Part shown: positions 22,395-30,086 of the stretch, piece after piece
Layout of the letters: each line of letters opens with the position of its first letter
Numbering within the stretch: the first letter of the stretch is position 1
IMG/VR virus record: IMGVR_UViG_3300050821_009705
Span: 1-33,575 of that record
Origin: a virus
Strand: one strand, 5' to 3'
Length of the DNA: 33,575 nt
Program-made: the position numbers and the translations under genes
The notes under the pieces: generated by a model
What the model was told of the DNA's origin: nothing
Databases searched by the model: none
The model's input: only the letters and a program-made list of their open reading frames with translations

Positions 22395-22520
22395 TGGCCC
22401 CTGCGGGTTCCTTGTCTTCTATCGCTGTTAAAGGGATTGATCCTGACGATCGCAGGCCAGGGGCCACGCTTTCACCTCGCGCCGGGGAACTAAAACGCTG
22501 CATTAATACACGGCGCGAGG
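22395..22520 (+). ncRNA. Structured RNA candidate with two stems and kissing loops
   Basis: Non-coding 126 bp. Stem 1 is TGGCCCCTG (22395-22403) with CAGGGGCCA (22458-22466), 9 bp perfect. Stem 2 is CCTCGCGCCG (22475-22484) with CGGCGCGAGG (22511-22520), 10 bp perfect, loop 26 nt. GTTCC in loop 1 (22407-22411) can pair with GGAAC in loop 2 (22486-22490). It could be a cis-regulatory leader for the genes from 22540 or a stand-alone RNA. No known class is recognised. Confidence 0.5.
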
Positions 22521-22539
22521 ATTATTTGAGGAGGCCGAA

Positions 22540-22596
22540 ATGATGAATAATGGAAATCAATCGTGGAAAGTGGGGCCATCATGGCGCACAAAGTAG
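22540..22596 (+). CDS. Possible 18-codon leader peptide
   Basis: A strong GAGGAGG lies just before ATG 22540 and after the right arm of stem 2. The frame MMNNGNQSWKVGPSWRTK ends at TAG 22594-22596, inside the next small gene. It may be a leader that couples or senses translation; the peptide itself is not recognisable. Confidence 0.3.
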   Translation: MMNNGNQSWKVGPSWRTK

Positions 22597-22682
22597 AAAT
22601 GATTGTGTTCGTCGTGTGGCTGTTTTTCATAGCCGGGTTTCTCATCGGGAAATTGATACTGAGTTTCTTCATTGAGCGATAA
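22581..22682 (+). CDS. Small single-pass membrane peptide
   Basis: 33 residues from ATG 22581 with a weak GTGGGG site. MAHKVEMIVFVVWLFFIAGF and LIGKLILSFF form one long hydrophobic segment. It overlaps the 18-codon leader and the start of the next gene, so expression by coupling is likely. Confidence 0.5.
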   Translation: MAHKVEMIVFVVWLFFIAGFLIGKLILSFFIER

Positions 22683-23037
22683 ACACTCCCATCGCGATCG
22701 GTTGGCCGGCGTGAAGAATTATTTTGGGGATCCGGAAAAGACCAAGGAGCACAACGAGAAGATGCGGAAGCGCCTGAGCGAGCCGGCGCGGCCGTTATTT
22801 GATCGGGTGTGCGTGAAGTGCGGCGCGCCGTTGCACTTCGCCAAGACGCATGAGGGCAAGACGATTCCCCTGGACTTGCGGCCGCACATTTATTGTATTG
22901 TCTACGATAGGACGGCGCCGGGGACGCCTTCTACGGTGGTGCGGACGGATTTGTGCTACGTGAGCCATTTCTTTACGTGCCCCTTCGCCAGCGACTTCAG
23001 CGGCAAGAACAGGGAGAAGCCGGAGGATGGAGAATAA
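22672..23037 (+). CDS. Phage zinc-ribbon protein
   Basis: 121 residues from TTG 22672; GTG 22711 is a shorter alternative and neither has a good ribosome site, so the start is uncertain. The core is CVKCGAPLHFAKTHEGKTIP, a beta segment, and VSHFFTCPFASDF. Phage ribbons of this family have C..C..p......G...p.d and a later sHf.tCP.a. Its cysteines and histidine (Cys, Cys, His, Cys) should hold zinc. Function unknown; such proteins sit in early operons. It overlaps the following gene. Confidence 0.65.
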   Translation: MSDKHSHRDRLAGVKNYFGDPEKTKEHNEKMRKRLSEPARPLFDRVCVKCGAPLHFAKTHEGKTIPLDLRPHIYCIVYDRTAPGTPSTVVRTDLCYVSHFFTCPFASDFSGKNREKPEDGE

Positions 23038-23380
23038 CGCGTTATTGTTCCATGCGGTGTTAGGGTTCGCCCTGGGATGTCTGGTGACGTTGTGGGTCTT
23101 AAGCAGCCATGATCGCGTGAAGTGCCAATGGTGCGGCCACCGCCACCCCAAGCGCCATCCGAAGATGAACACCGAAGAATTTCTCAGGTTATACTGCGGG
23201 GGATGGAAAGCCCTCAATAAACAACAGGAGGCGGAACATGCAAAGCTCAAAAGAAACTACATCGCGATCGATCCGGCGGTTCCTGGGAGCGATCATACGT
23301 ACGTCAGCGGTGTTCGTGGTCAGTTGGACCACCGGAAGCCAGATGGCCAAGATCCCCTGCGAAGGGAAAGAAGCGCCTGA
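23027..23380 (+). CDS. Membrane-anchored CxxC protein
   Basis: 117 residues from ATG 23027, overlapping the previous stop. A membrane helix (FHAVLGFALGCLVTLWVL) is followed by CQWCGHRHPKRHPK and a helical region (LYCGGWKALNKQQEAEHAKL). The last third (GVRGQLDHRKPDGQDPLRRE) lies over the next gene in another frame, so only the first ~80 residues are convincing. CxxC with three His suggests metal binding. Confidence 0.55.
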   Translation: MENNALLFHAVLGFALGCLVTLWVLSSHDRVKCQWCGHRHPKRHPKMNTEEFLRLYCGGWKALNKQQEAEHAKLKRNYIAIDPAVPGSDHTYVSGVRGQLDHRKPDGQDPLRRERSA

Positions 23381-23516
23381 CGTGATCTGTGCCCACGCGG
23401 TAGAGGTGCGGAGCGAGAAAGCATTTAAGACCCATGACGCGGCCGCGGAGTTCATGGACGCGATGAATAGCGTCAAGGCGGCCAATGTGAGGATGGAGGA
23501 CCGGAAAGGAAAGTAG
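23238..23516 (+). CDS. Small hypothetical protein
   Basis: 92 residues from ATG 23238, which has AGGAGG at good spacing. The in-frame ATG 23342, with GGAAG, gives a shorter 57-residue version (MAKIPCEGKEAPDVICAHAV ...) that looks the more protein-like. The long version overlaps the membrane CxxC gene by 143 bp. KTHDAAAEFMDAMNSVKAAN forms the C-terminal helix. No family. Confidence 0.5.
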   Translation: MQSSKETTSRSIRRFLGAIIRTSAVFVVSWTTGSQMAKIPCEGKEAPDVICAHAVEVRSEKAFKTHDAAAEFMDAMNSVKAANVRMEDRKGK

Positions 23517-23813
23517 TTGTTTAATCGGGAAGCCAGAGACCCTAAACGAAAGAAGCTAAAAAAAAAGCCGTGGCGGTTTGATCGGCTTCGTAGCCATATT
23601 GTGACATCGCGGCTGGATCTAAGTCTGGATTTGGCCATTGAAGCGGAAAGGAGAAAACTCGATGCCCAAAGTCATCCGCGTGATCGAAAGCGAAGTCATT
23701 CGCGGGAAAGGCGTTCCCGGGGACGTGTGTCGGACGGTTATGCAGTATCATTCAACCAGTGGTATACTTCTAGCCGAAAAGGATGCGTGCATCCATCAAG
23801 AGTGCGACGCTGA
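23517..23813 (+). CDS. Doubtful basic ORF following the previous stop
   Basis: The frame opens with TTG 23517 directly after a TAG and reads a very basic peptide (DPKRKKLKKKPWRFDRLRSH, LDLSLDLAIEAERRKLDA). Only 23517-23661 (145 bp) is not covered by another gene; beyond that it overlaps the DUF-like gene at 23662. The poly-A run near 23558 may just be composition. Listed to account for the stretch, with low trust. Confidence 0.25.
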   Translation: MFNREARDPKRKKLKKKPWRFDRLRSHIVTSRLDLSLDLAIEAERRKLDAQSHPRDRKRSHSRERRSRGRVSDGYAVSFNQWYTSSRKGCVHPSRVRR

Positions 23814-23874
23814 AATGTCCCGCCTCAGTTACCAGTTGGAACAAACCCTTGCAAAAGCCAAGAAAAAAGAGTAA
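23662..23874 (+). CDS. Small conserved phage protein
   Basis: 70 residues from ATG 23662 with AAAGGAG upstream. RVIESEVIRGKGVPGDVC, then TVMQYHSTSGILLAEKDAC, matches a short phage family (v.r.GkG.p.dp.r.v.qyw...G.llAe.D). It ends in a coiled coil (LSYQLEQTLAKAKKKE). Possible early regulator; function unknown. It is the last gene before the packaging module. Confidence 0.7.
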   Translation: MPKVIRVIESEVIRGKGVPGDVCRTVMQYHSTSGILLAEKDACIHQECDAEMSRLSYQLEQTLAKAKKKE

Positions 23875-23886
23875 ACCATTGGGGTA

Positions 23887-24441
23887 ATGAAACCCTCAAA
23901 GAGTGCCCACGCCAAAAAGCTCTCCCGCGGCCGCCGCTCCAAATTCAATAAAGCCATTCAAGAAGCCATTTGCAACGCGATCCGTGGAGGATTAGGACAG
24001 GACGAAGCGGCGATCATCAATAATATCGATCGGCATACCCTACAGCGATGGAAGAAAAAAAACGCACCTTTTTGCGCCGCGTTAGAAAGAGCCTGGACGC
24101 AATTCGAGCAGGATCAGCTGACGATTATCCGTGAAGCCTCGGTGAATCGCTACAGCAATGATGGCCTCATCACGCGGCGCGGGTCGTGGCAGGCGGCGGC
24201 GTGGTTGGCGGAGCGGCGTTTGGGAGAAAAGTATGCCTTGAAGTGGCAAGGGTCTTTAAGCGGCCCTGGTGGAAAGCCTCTGATTCCGGAAGCCCCTGGC
24301 GTGGACACGAGCCGGTTCACGAAGGAGCAATTGGATAAGTTGATCGATGCGACGGCGATCGTACAGACGTTGGCGATCGAAGCGACGGTGGTAAAGAGTG
24401 AGCCCCATGCAACGAATGGAAATGGTAACGGGGCTCCTTAA
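23887..24441 (+). CDS. terS: Terminase small subunit
   Basis: 184 residues; GGGG precedes the ATG. An N-terminal helix-turn-helix is suggested by KAIQEAICNAIRGGLGQDEA, AAIINNIDRHTLQRWKKKNA, followed by the small-terminase-like FCAALERAWTQFEQDQLTII and AAWLAERRLGEKYALKWQGS. The C-terminus has PLIPEAPGVDTSRFTKEQLD, which resembles the linker that meets the large subunit. It should recognise packaging sites on phage DNA. Overlaps the large subunit start; assignment supported strongly by this neighbour. Confidence 0.85.
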   Translation: MKPSKSAHAKKLSRGRRSKFNKAIQEAICNAIRGGLGQDEAAIINNIDRHTLQRWKKKNAPFCAALERAWTQFEQDQLTIIREASVNRYSNDGLITRRGSWQAAAWLAERRLGEKYALKWQGSLSGPGGKPLIPEAPGVDTSRFTKEQLDKLIDATAIVQTLAIEATVVKSEPHATNGNGNGAP

Positions 24442-25867
24442 TGCCACACCCGAAGAGATCCTGGCCCTTAACGCCCAATTCCGAATTGCGCGGGCGCGGA
24501 TTGCCGCGAAGGAAAAAGACGTACTCACGTGGGGTAAGTGTCTATTCCCTGAAAAATTCCCCCTCCCGTTTTGCTACCCGCTTCATCAGTACCTTGTTTA
24601 CATCCGGCATGATCCCCTCACGTCCACCAAGGCCCCTCGCTACCATTCAAAGACCACTATCAAGGGTTTCCTCATTCCGATATTTCAGGCCTGCGAGGAA
24701 CCGAAAGACTACTCGCATTATCTTCACGTCCAAGCGACAAACGCCAAGGCAAATGCAGTTAATCGCTCAATTCGGTACGAATTCGAGGAGAACCATGAAC
24801 TACGGCAATTGTATGGCGACCTCATAGGAACGCGATGGACCGACGAACAATTTGTCTTGGCAAACGGCGTGTGCTTTACGGCAGTTGGCGCGGGCCAAAG
24901 TATCCGTGGCATCAATTGGAGGAACAAGCGGCCGGACTATCTGATGCCGGACGATCTGTACGACGAGGAGGACATCTACAACCCGGAGAGCACCGAGAAA
25001 AAGAACCAGTGGTTTTGGTCTACGTTGTACCCTGCCCGTGCGCAAGGCCAGCGGACCAGCATCCAAATTACGGGAACCGCCTCAAACGAGTTAGACTTGA
25101 TGAATCGACTGGAGAAGTTATCACAGTGGAAGACCCGAACGTTCAAGGCGATCACGGACTGGGAGAACAAGACGGTGTTGTGGCCGGCGAAGAACAGCTT
25201 CGAGTCCCTGATGCAGGACATGGAGGGGATGACGAGCTCGATCTTCATGCGGGAAATGCAGAACGAGCCGAGGGACGATGCGAGCTCGATCATCAAGCAG
25301 GCGTGGATAAAACCCTATGATCCTGCCAATCTTTTTCCTGCTGGGACTTTCGAATATGGTGGTTGTGTGCTGGGTGTTGACCCTTCCATTGGCGAGAAGG
25401 AAGAAAACGACTTCACCGCGATTGCGCTCTTCTACGTGTACCGTTACACCGACGGACGCGGCTATCATTATTTCCTTGATCAGTTATGGAACGAGCATTG
25501 GACCCTTGACCAACGGATTAAAGAGTTGCAAGCTATACAGGACCGGCAACCGGACAATCGAAAGATTACCACCGCATTTATTGAGGGCATTGGAGGGTTC
25601 AAAGATTTTGTGGCAGAGGTCAAACGCCGTACCAACTTGCCCGTTCGTGAGATCGATAAAGTCAAAGACAAACTGGCGAATCTGGAAAGTCGTGCGTGGT
25701 TTTTTGAGACGGGACGGATCAAATACAACAAGAATATCGATCCAAAATTGGTGGAGAACTGGCGGTATCAGTTATGCACGAATCACCCGCGATACGACGA
25801 TATGAGAGACGCGACGCTGCTACCTTTGGAAATGCCGAAGATCGAAGCGTTGGCGTATATGGATTGA
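24407..25867 (+). CDS. terL: Terminase large subunit
   Basis: 486 residues from ATG 24407; GTG 24398 is an alternative, and both overlap terS. The ATPase domain has KAPRYHSKTTIKGF (Lys82 in a variant Walker A), QATNAKANAVNRSI, and a DYLMPDDLYDEED Walker B (Asp182/Asp183). The RNase-H-like nuclease domain shows VLGVDPSIGEKEENDFTA (Asp325), TTAFIEGIGGFKDF and HPRYDDMRDATLLPLE, supplying the acidic residues. It pumps DNA into the prohead and cuts it, at the portal vertex. Length is normal for the family. Confidence 0.9.
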   Translation: MQRMEMVTGLLNATPEEILALNAQFRIARARIAAKEKDVLTWGKCLFPEKFPLPFCYPLHQYLVYIRHDPLTSTKAPRYHSKTTIKGFLIPIFQACEEPKDYSHYLHVQATNAKANAVNRSIRYEFEENHELRQLYGDLIGTRWTDEQFVLANGVCFTAVGAGQSIRGINWRNKRPDYLMPDDLYDEEDIYNPESTEKKNQWFWSTLYPARAQGQRTSIQITGTASNELDLMNRLEKLSQWKTRTFKAITDWENKTVLWPAKNSFESLMQDMEGMTSSIFMREMQNEPRDDASSIIKQAWIKPYDPANLFPAGTFEYGGCVLGVDPSIGEKEENDFTAIALFYVYRYTDGRGYHYFLDQLWNEHWTLDQRIKELQAIQDRQPDNRKITTAFIEGIGGFKDFVAEVKRRTNLPVREIDKVKDKLANLESRAWFFETGRIKYNKNIDPKLVENWRYQLCTNHPRYDDMRDATLLPLEMPKIEALAYMD

Positions 25868-25875
25868 GGACTTAA

Positions 25876-27369
25876 ATGGGCGGAACGGTCATCAACTTCA
25901 AGCCTCACATGGCGAAGCAGGAGCTTAAGCTTCTGGAATTGCAGAACGCGGCGCTGCACAAGAATACGGATCTTCTTAAATTGGATCTGGAAAACGGGAT
26001 GCAGTCGATCATGGCGGCGGCCGGCAGCCAGTATAATATCGCCAGTTTCAATCCTTTATTTCAGGCCAATATTGCCGCATCGATCAGCACCAACTTCACG
26101 TTCCTGAATTATTTCTACAAGACCCATGGCATCATTCAGACGGCGATCGAGCAACCTGTCTTGGACGCGTTAAGTTCGGGCGATCAGACGGGCGCGGGCG
26201 TGGATATCAAATCGCCTTTGATGGACGAATACGACCACGATGATTTGATGAATTTCCTTGAGGACGAGGACGTATGGGGCGTGGTGGGCGCGGCCGTGAC
26301 GTGGGCGCGTTTGTTCGGGGGCGGCGCGATCATTGTGAATGACGGCGGGAAATTCGATGTGCCTTTGGAGCTCGATGCGCCGATCCGCTATTTGAAGTTG
26401 TATGCGGCGAGCCGGTGGGAGTTGGGAAGTCCGCATAAATTGACCAATCCGGAAGATGTGGTCGATCAGAATACGCCATGGGAAACGGGCGCGGCGAACC
26501 AAGAGTTTTACAATTATTACGGGAAGCGGCTGCACAAGTCGCGGGTCATTGCGATTCAAGGCAAGGAAGCCCCTTGGATGGTCCGGTGGCAATTGCAGGG
26601 ATGGGGCATGAGCGAAGTGGAGCGTATGGTCGAAGACTTCAATATGTATTTGCGGATGAACAATGTCATCTACGATTTGCTGAAGGAAGCCAAAGTGGAC
26701 GTATTCAGCGTGTCGGGGTTGCGCGAAGTGTTGATGAGCACCGGCGGCCAGCAGCAGATCTTGCAGCGCATCGCGACGGTTCAGCAGGCGAAGAATATGA
26801 ACAATTCGCTTCTGTTGGATAAAGAGGACGAATATTCGCAGAAGCAAATCAGCTTCGCGGGCCTAGCGGAAATGAAAAAGGAAATTCGCATGGCGATCGC
26901 GGCGGCCGTCAAGATGCCCATCAGCAAGATCTTTGGCGTGGGCGCGAGCGGGTTTAGTTCGGGAGAGGATGATCTGGAAAATTACAACTCCATGGTACAA
27001 TCCACCGTCCGCGCGCGCATCCGTAAACCTATCCGTCAAGTGTTGGATCTGGTGATGCGGTTCAAGTGGGGACAGAAGCTGGAAGAATATTCGATCCACT
27101 TCAAGCCGTTGCGCGTGATGAGCGCTAAGGACGAGGAGGATATCAAGGAAAAGAAATTTAACCGCGTAACGGCGGGGTACGATCGGGCGTTGGTGAGCAG
27201 CCAGGAGTGGGGCGACGAGTGCCATACGGAGCATTTGATCACCGTGGAAACGTCCGCCGCTCAAGGCAAAGTGGAAGAGTTTCCGGAAGCACCGGTAGGA
27301 TCCGCGCCGGAAGTGGATGAAGGCGAGGACGATAAGGGCAGCAAATCAAAGAGTAAAAAGGAGAAATAA
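25876..27369 (+). CDS. Portal protein (DUF1073-type)
   Basis: 497 residues. MQSIMAAAGSQYNIASFNPL, then FYKTHGIIQTAIEQPVLDA and ARLFGGGAIIVN, follow the order of DUF1073 portals, as do KSRVIAIQG, QGWGMSEVERMVEDFN, DVFSVSGLREVLM, PISKIFGVGASGFSSGEDD and a charged Lys/Asp/Ser tail. It forms the dodecameric ring at the head vertex, binding terminase and connectors. Located directly after terL, eight bases away. This fixes the module as a phage head. Confidence 0.9.
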   Translation: MGGTVINFKPHMAKQELKLLELQNAALHKNTDLLKLDLENGMQSIMAAAGSQYNIASFNPLFQANIAASISTNFTFLNYFYKTHGIIQTAIEQPVLDALSSGDQTGAGVDIKSPLMDEYDHDDLMNFLEDEDVWGVVGAAVTWARLFGGGAIIVNDGGKFDVPLELDAPIRYLKLYAASRWELGSPHKLTNPEDVVDQNTPWETGAANQEFYNYYGKRLHKSRVIAIQGKEAPWMVRWQLQGWGMSEVERMVEDFNMYLRMNNVIYDLLKEAKVDVFSVSGLREVLMSTGGQQQILQRIATVQQAKNMNNSLLLDKEDEYSQKQISFAGLAEMKKEIRMAIAAAVKMPISKIFGVGASGFSSGEDDLENYNSMVQSTVRARIRKPIRQVLDLVMRFKWGQKLEEYSIHFKPLRVMSAKDEEDIKEKKFNRVTAGYDRALVSSQEWGDECHTEHLITVETSAAQGKVEEFPEAPVGSAPEVDEGEDDKGSKSKSKKEK

Positions 27370-27371
27370 TC

Positions 27372-27563
27372 ATGGAAGACCTCAAAGAGAAAGAACCCAA
27401 GACGTTGGCGACATTGATCCTCACGCTGGATATCGAAACGAAGGATTTTCGCATCGTAGGAAACGTGGTCGGAAATAAAGAAGCAACGGTCGGGATGCTC
27501 ATTCAGGCTCTTCACTTGATTTATAACGAGGCTAATGCGCCGCAGCACATTCATTCGCATTGA
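27372..27563 (+). CDS. Small hypothetical protein between portal and head gene
   Basis: 63 residues, with AAAAAGGAG before ATG 27372. The C-terminal half (DIETKDFRIVGNVVGNKEAT, LIQALHLIYNEAN) is a beta-hairpin then a helix. The stop overlaps the TTG start of the next gene (TTGA). No family recognised; it is likely co-expressed with the head genes. Confidence 0.65.
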   Translation: MEDLKEKEPKTLATLILTLDIETKDFRIVGNVVGNKEATVGMLIQALHLIYNEANAPQHIHSH

Positions 27564-28549
27564 AACTATTACCCCCTCAACCTCTGCGTGACCAGTATTG
27601 GCTCGATGTCGAATCGCAAATCAAAACGATCTTCTATGAGATCGTCTTTGCGCCGATCATGGAGATCATCCGAAAGACCACGCCCCAGGCGGCCCATCTT
27701 AAGGAAATCTACAACGCGGGCGGAAATCTCACCTCCTTATTGGTGGCGATACGGAGCGGCCGCGTGCAGTACCTGGATGGAGTCTTTGCGGGAGACTTTA
27801 GCGTGGGTATCTCCAAAGACCTTAGAGCCATTGGCGCCACCTTTGATCTGCGAACCAAGACCTACAAAATGCCCGTGGCGGCCGTACCGGAATTTGTCAG
27901 GGCGGAAGCAGCCCTCTATCAATCCATAGCGAAAGCGGCACACGAAGAGATGATTCGCCGGCTGAATGAGGTCGAATTGCAGTTGGCGCAAGCCGGCGGC
28001 CTGCCTGATATCGATGCCGAATCCACCATCCGATCGATCGAAAAAGGCTGGCAGAAGTCCGCGAAATTATTGGAGGTCCAACCGCGATTAAGTCCACAGG
28101 CCACGGAAGCGCTGGCGGCGGATTACAATAAAAATCTGAAGCTGTATATTCAAAATTTCAGTCAGCAATCGGTGAAGGTTCTGCGGGAGACGGTGGAAGC
28201 CAATGCCATGGAAGGGTATCGATTTGATAAATTAACGGAAGAGATTCGCCATCGGTACGGCGTGACCGCGAACAAAGCGAAGTTTTTGGCGCGTCAAGAG
28301 ACCGGATTATTCATGGCCAAATATAGAAAGCAGCGCTTCGAGCAAGCCGGAGTGCGGAAATATAAATGGAGCACAGCGCATGACGAAAGAGTTCGAGACT
28401 CTCATAAGCACCTGGATGGACGCGTATTTTCCTACGACCAGCCTCCAATCACCGATAGAGCAACCGGCGCGAAGAACAATCCTGGCGAGGATTTCAACTG
28501 CCGTTGTTTGGATATCCCGCTCCTTGAAGTAGACCCCGCGTATGCTTAG
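27560..28549 (+). CDS. SPP1 gp7/Mu F-like head morphogenesis protein
   Basis: 329 residues from TTG 27560 (TTGA overlap). The N-terminal helical part (RDQYWLDVESQIKTIFYEIV) leads to VEANAMEGYRFDKLTEEIRH. The characteristic C-terminal motif follows: ANKAKFLARQETGLFMAKYR, KYKWSTAHDERVRDSHKHLD, and the end NNPGEDFNCRC. These are the gp7/Mu gpF marks (ARtE......r....Gv..y.W....D.rvR..H..ldG, then PG.d.nCRC). It is a minor head protein beside the portal, possibly entering the cell with the DNA. Confidence 0.85.
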   Translation: MKLLPPQPLRDQYWLDVESQIKTIFYEIVFAPIMEIIRKTTPQAAHLKEIYNAGGNLTSLLVAIRSGRVQYLDGVFAGDFSVGISKDLRAIGATFDLRTKTYKMPVAAVPEFVRAEAALYQSIAKAAHEEMIRRLNEVELQLAQAGGLPDIDAESTIRSIEKGWQKSAKLLEVQPRLSPQATEALAADYNKNLKLYIQNFSQQSVKVLRETVEANAMEGYRFDKLTEEIRHRYGVTANKAKFLARQETGLFMAKYRKQRFEQAGVRKYKWSTAHDERVRDSHKHLDGRVFSYDQPPITDRATGAKNNPGEDFNCRCLDIPLLEVDPAYA

Positions 28550-28591
28550 GGCTTGCATTTCATTATTAAATACTGTAGAAATGGAACGGAC

Positions 28592-28915
28592 ATGAGCGGA
28601 AAGACCGTGATCGCGAAACCAGTACCCGTCAGCACGCTTGGTCCTGCGGTAACGGTTCATCAAGGAACGACCATCTATTCCAACCTTGCAGTACCCTCCG
28701 TAAAAGCGCAGCCCGGATCAGGCGGATTACCGCTACCCATGGTGACGGCCCCCTTAACGATCGGAGGATCAGCGTACGATCCCAACGGGAATCCGGCGGC
28801 GTTTTATGCCGTGCGGAATAATCGCCTTCTGGGGCCGTATCCTGAATTGCGCGTCGCGAAAGATGCGATCAACTGGATCGTGCAGCGCGAATTGGAACTC
28901 GGCGTAGATATATGA
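28592..28915 (+). CDS. Small head-module protein
   Basis: 107 residues from ATG 28592; the TTG at 28553 is a less likely start. The first part is beta-rich and Val/Pro/Thr-rich (KPVPVSTLGPAVTVHQGTTI). The C-terminal half has FYAVRNNRLLGPYPELRVAK and a helix (DAINWIVQRELELG). Location between the gp7-like and the protease genes suggests a structural or assembly role. Start has no strong ribosome site; the stop overlaps the protease start (ATGA). Confidence 0.65.
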   Translation: MSGKTVIAKPVPVSTLGPAVTVHQGTTIYSNLAVPSVKAQPGSGGLPLPMVTAPLTIGGSAYDPNGNPAAFYAVRNNRLLGPYPELRVAKDAINWIVQRELELGVDI

Positions 28916-30063
28916 CGGCCACCCTCGAACGCGCCCAAGAATTCATTGAAAATAGCGCGGTGGACGGATGGCCCTCCACCGTGGACATGAAAGTCATCCT
29001 GCCTGGGCTTGTACGATATTCCGATCTCAAAAACGCGGCGGGCGAACTCACCTCCGGCGATGTGTTGGTAACCAAAGAAGCATTGGACCGAATGGCCAAT
29101 TCCTTGGAAGGCAAACCCATCGTGAATTGGGATCATAGGCGCGTATCGCCGGACGATTTCCGAAAAGGAAAAGCGCAGGGCATCATCGTGGGGCCTGCGG
29201 TATTCAATTCGAAGGATGGATGGTATCACGCCAAGGGGTACGTTTGGGATGAACCCACGCGGAAGAATATTGAACGCGGCTACTCAATTTCCTGCGCCTA
29301 TACGGTGGACGAGTGGGGTGATGGACCCGGCACATTGAACCAAGTGCCGTACATGCAGGAAGTAAAGAACGGGACGTATACGCATATCGCGGTAGTGCCG
29401 GTGCCCCGGTACGAAGGCGCGAGGATCGAAATATTAAACTCACAAGGAGGCCGTATGGGATTGCTCAGCTTATTTCGTAAGGATAAACCGGAAGAGAAAA
29501 TCGACGTCCCGATGGAAACGGAATTGACGCTGGAGAACGGCGCCAAAACCACGCTGGGCGAATTGGTCAAGATGCGCGAGGAGCGCGAGACCAAGGAGCG
29601 CGAAAATTTGAACGCCCTGAGCGACGACCGGACCTTTGAGATTAACGGAAAAAAGGTCACGCTTCGCGAACTCAAGAACGAAGCCTCCGTCAAGATGATG
29701 AACGCGGAGGATAAGGAAAAAGAGCGGATGGACGATGAACATAAGAACTCGAAACATCCCTCTGTCCCCATGAAGAATTGTGCCATGTGCAACGCGGCCG
29801 CCGAAGAGGAAAAGAAAAAGAAGGACGAAGAAGAGAAGAAAAATTCCATGGCGGCGGAAGAGAAGAACAAGCGCGAGGCACAGGAACTGAAAAATGCCGA
29901 GGAACGGAAGGCCAAAGAGGAAGCGGAGAAGAACGGCCGCGACCTTGACGAGCGCCGTAACGCCGGCGGTAAAGTGGAAATGCCCAAGATCGAGTCCATC
30001 AACGATAGGATGGCCGAGGGCGAGAAACGGTACGGTATTCTTCCGGCAGCCGGCAAGAAATAA
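28912..30063 (+). CDS. DUF2213-type prohead protease with nested scaffold
   Basis: 383 residues, ATGA start. The first ~180 residues form the protease-like DUF2213 domain: EGKPIVNWDHRRVSP (His75), KGKAQGIIVGPAVF, DEPTRKNIERGYSISCAYTV (Ser125/Ser127), then THIAVVPVPRYEGARI. His plus a later Ser matches the herpes/HK97-type prohead protease layout. After this a long charged region, acidic and lysine-rich, with coiled coil (REERETKERENLNALS, KKKDEEEKKNSMAAEEKNKR), looks like scaffold. An internal ATG at 29455 with AAGGAGG would give the scaffold alone, 202 residues. It should shape the capsid and be degraded or cut in maturation. Confidence 0.8.
   Translation: MTATLERAQEFIENSAVDGWPSTVDMKVILPGLVRYSDLKNAAGELTSGDVLVTKEALDRMANSLEGKPIVNWDHRRVSPDDFRKGKAQGIIVGPAVFNSKDGWYHAKGYVWDEPTRKNIERGYSISCAYTVDEWGDGPGTLNQVPYMQEVKNGTYTHIAVVPVPRYEGARIEILNSQGGRMGLLSLFRKDKPEEKIDVPMETELTLENGAKTTLGELVKMREERETKERENLNALSDDRTFEINGKKVTLRELKNEASVKMMNAEDKEKERMDDEHKNSKHPSVPMKNCAMCNAAAEEEKKKKDEEEKKNSMAAEEKNKREAQELKNAEERKAKEEAEKNGRDLDERRNAGGKVEMPKIESINDRMAEGEKRYGILPAAGKK
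29444..29457 (+). promoter_or_regulatory. Internal ribosome binding site for a nested scaffold protein
   Basis: AAGGAGG (29444-29450) four bases before an in-frame ATG at 29455. The protein from here begins MGLLSLFRKDKPEEKID and contains only the charged scaffold region, as in lambda Nu3. Confidence 0.65.
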
Positions 30064-30086
30064 TCTAACTCGAAAAGGAGACCATC

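Noticed and set aside
22443-22449. CTGACGA resembling the hammerhead ribozyme core
   Set aside because: No stem II/GAAA segment or cleavage site at the right places; the flanks pair in other ways.
22461-22520. Twister-like sequence (GCCGGGG, TAAAACGCTGC)
   Set aside because: The conserved twister loops and the order of strands are not satisfied; only short word matches.
22274-22543. 89-codon frame through the RNA element
   Set aside because: Overlaps the zinc-finger microprotein and both stems; no coupling or ribosome site.
26170-26847. 225-codon minus-strand frame in the portal gene
   Set aside because: Shadow of a well-supported portal gene; composition reflects the reverse strand.
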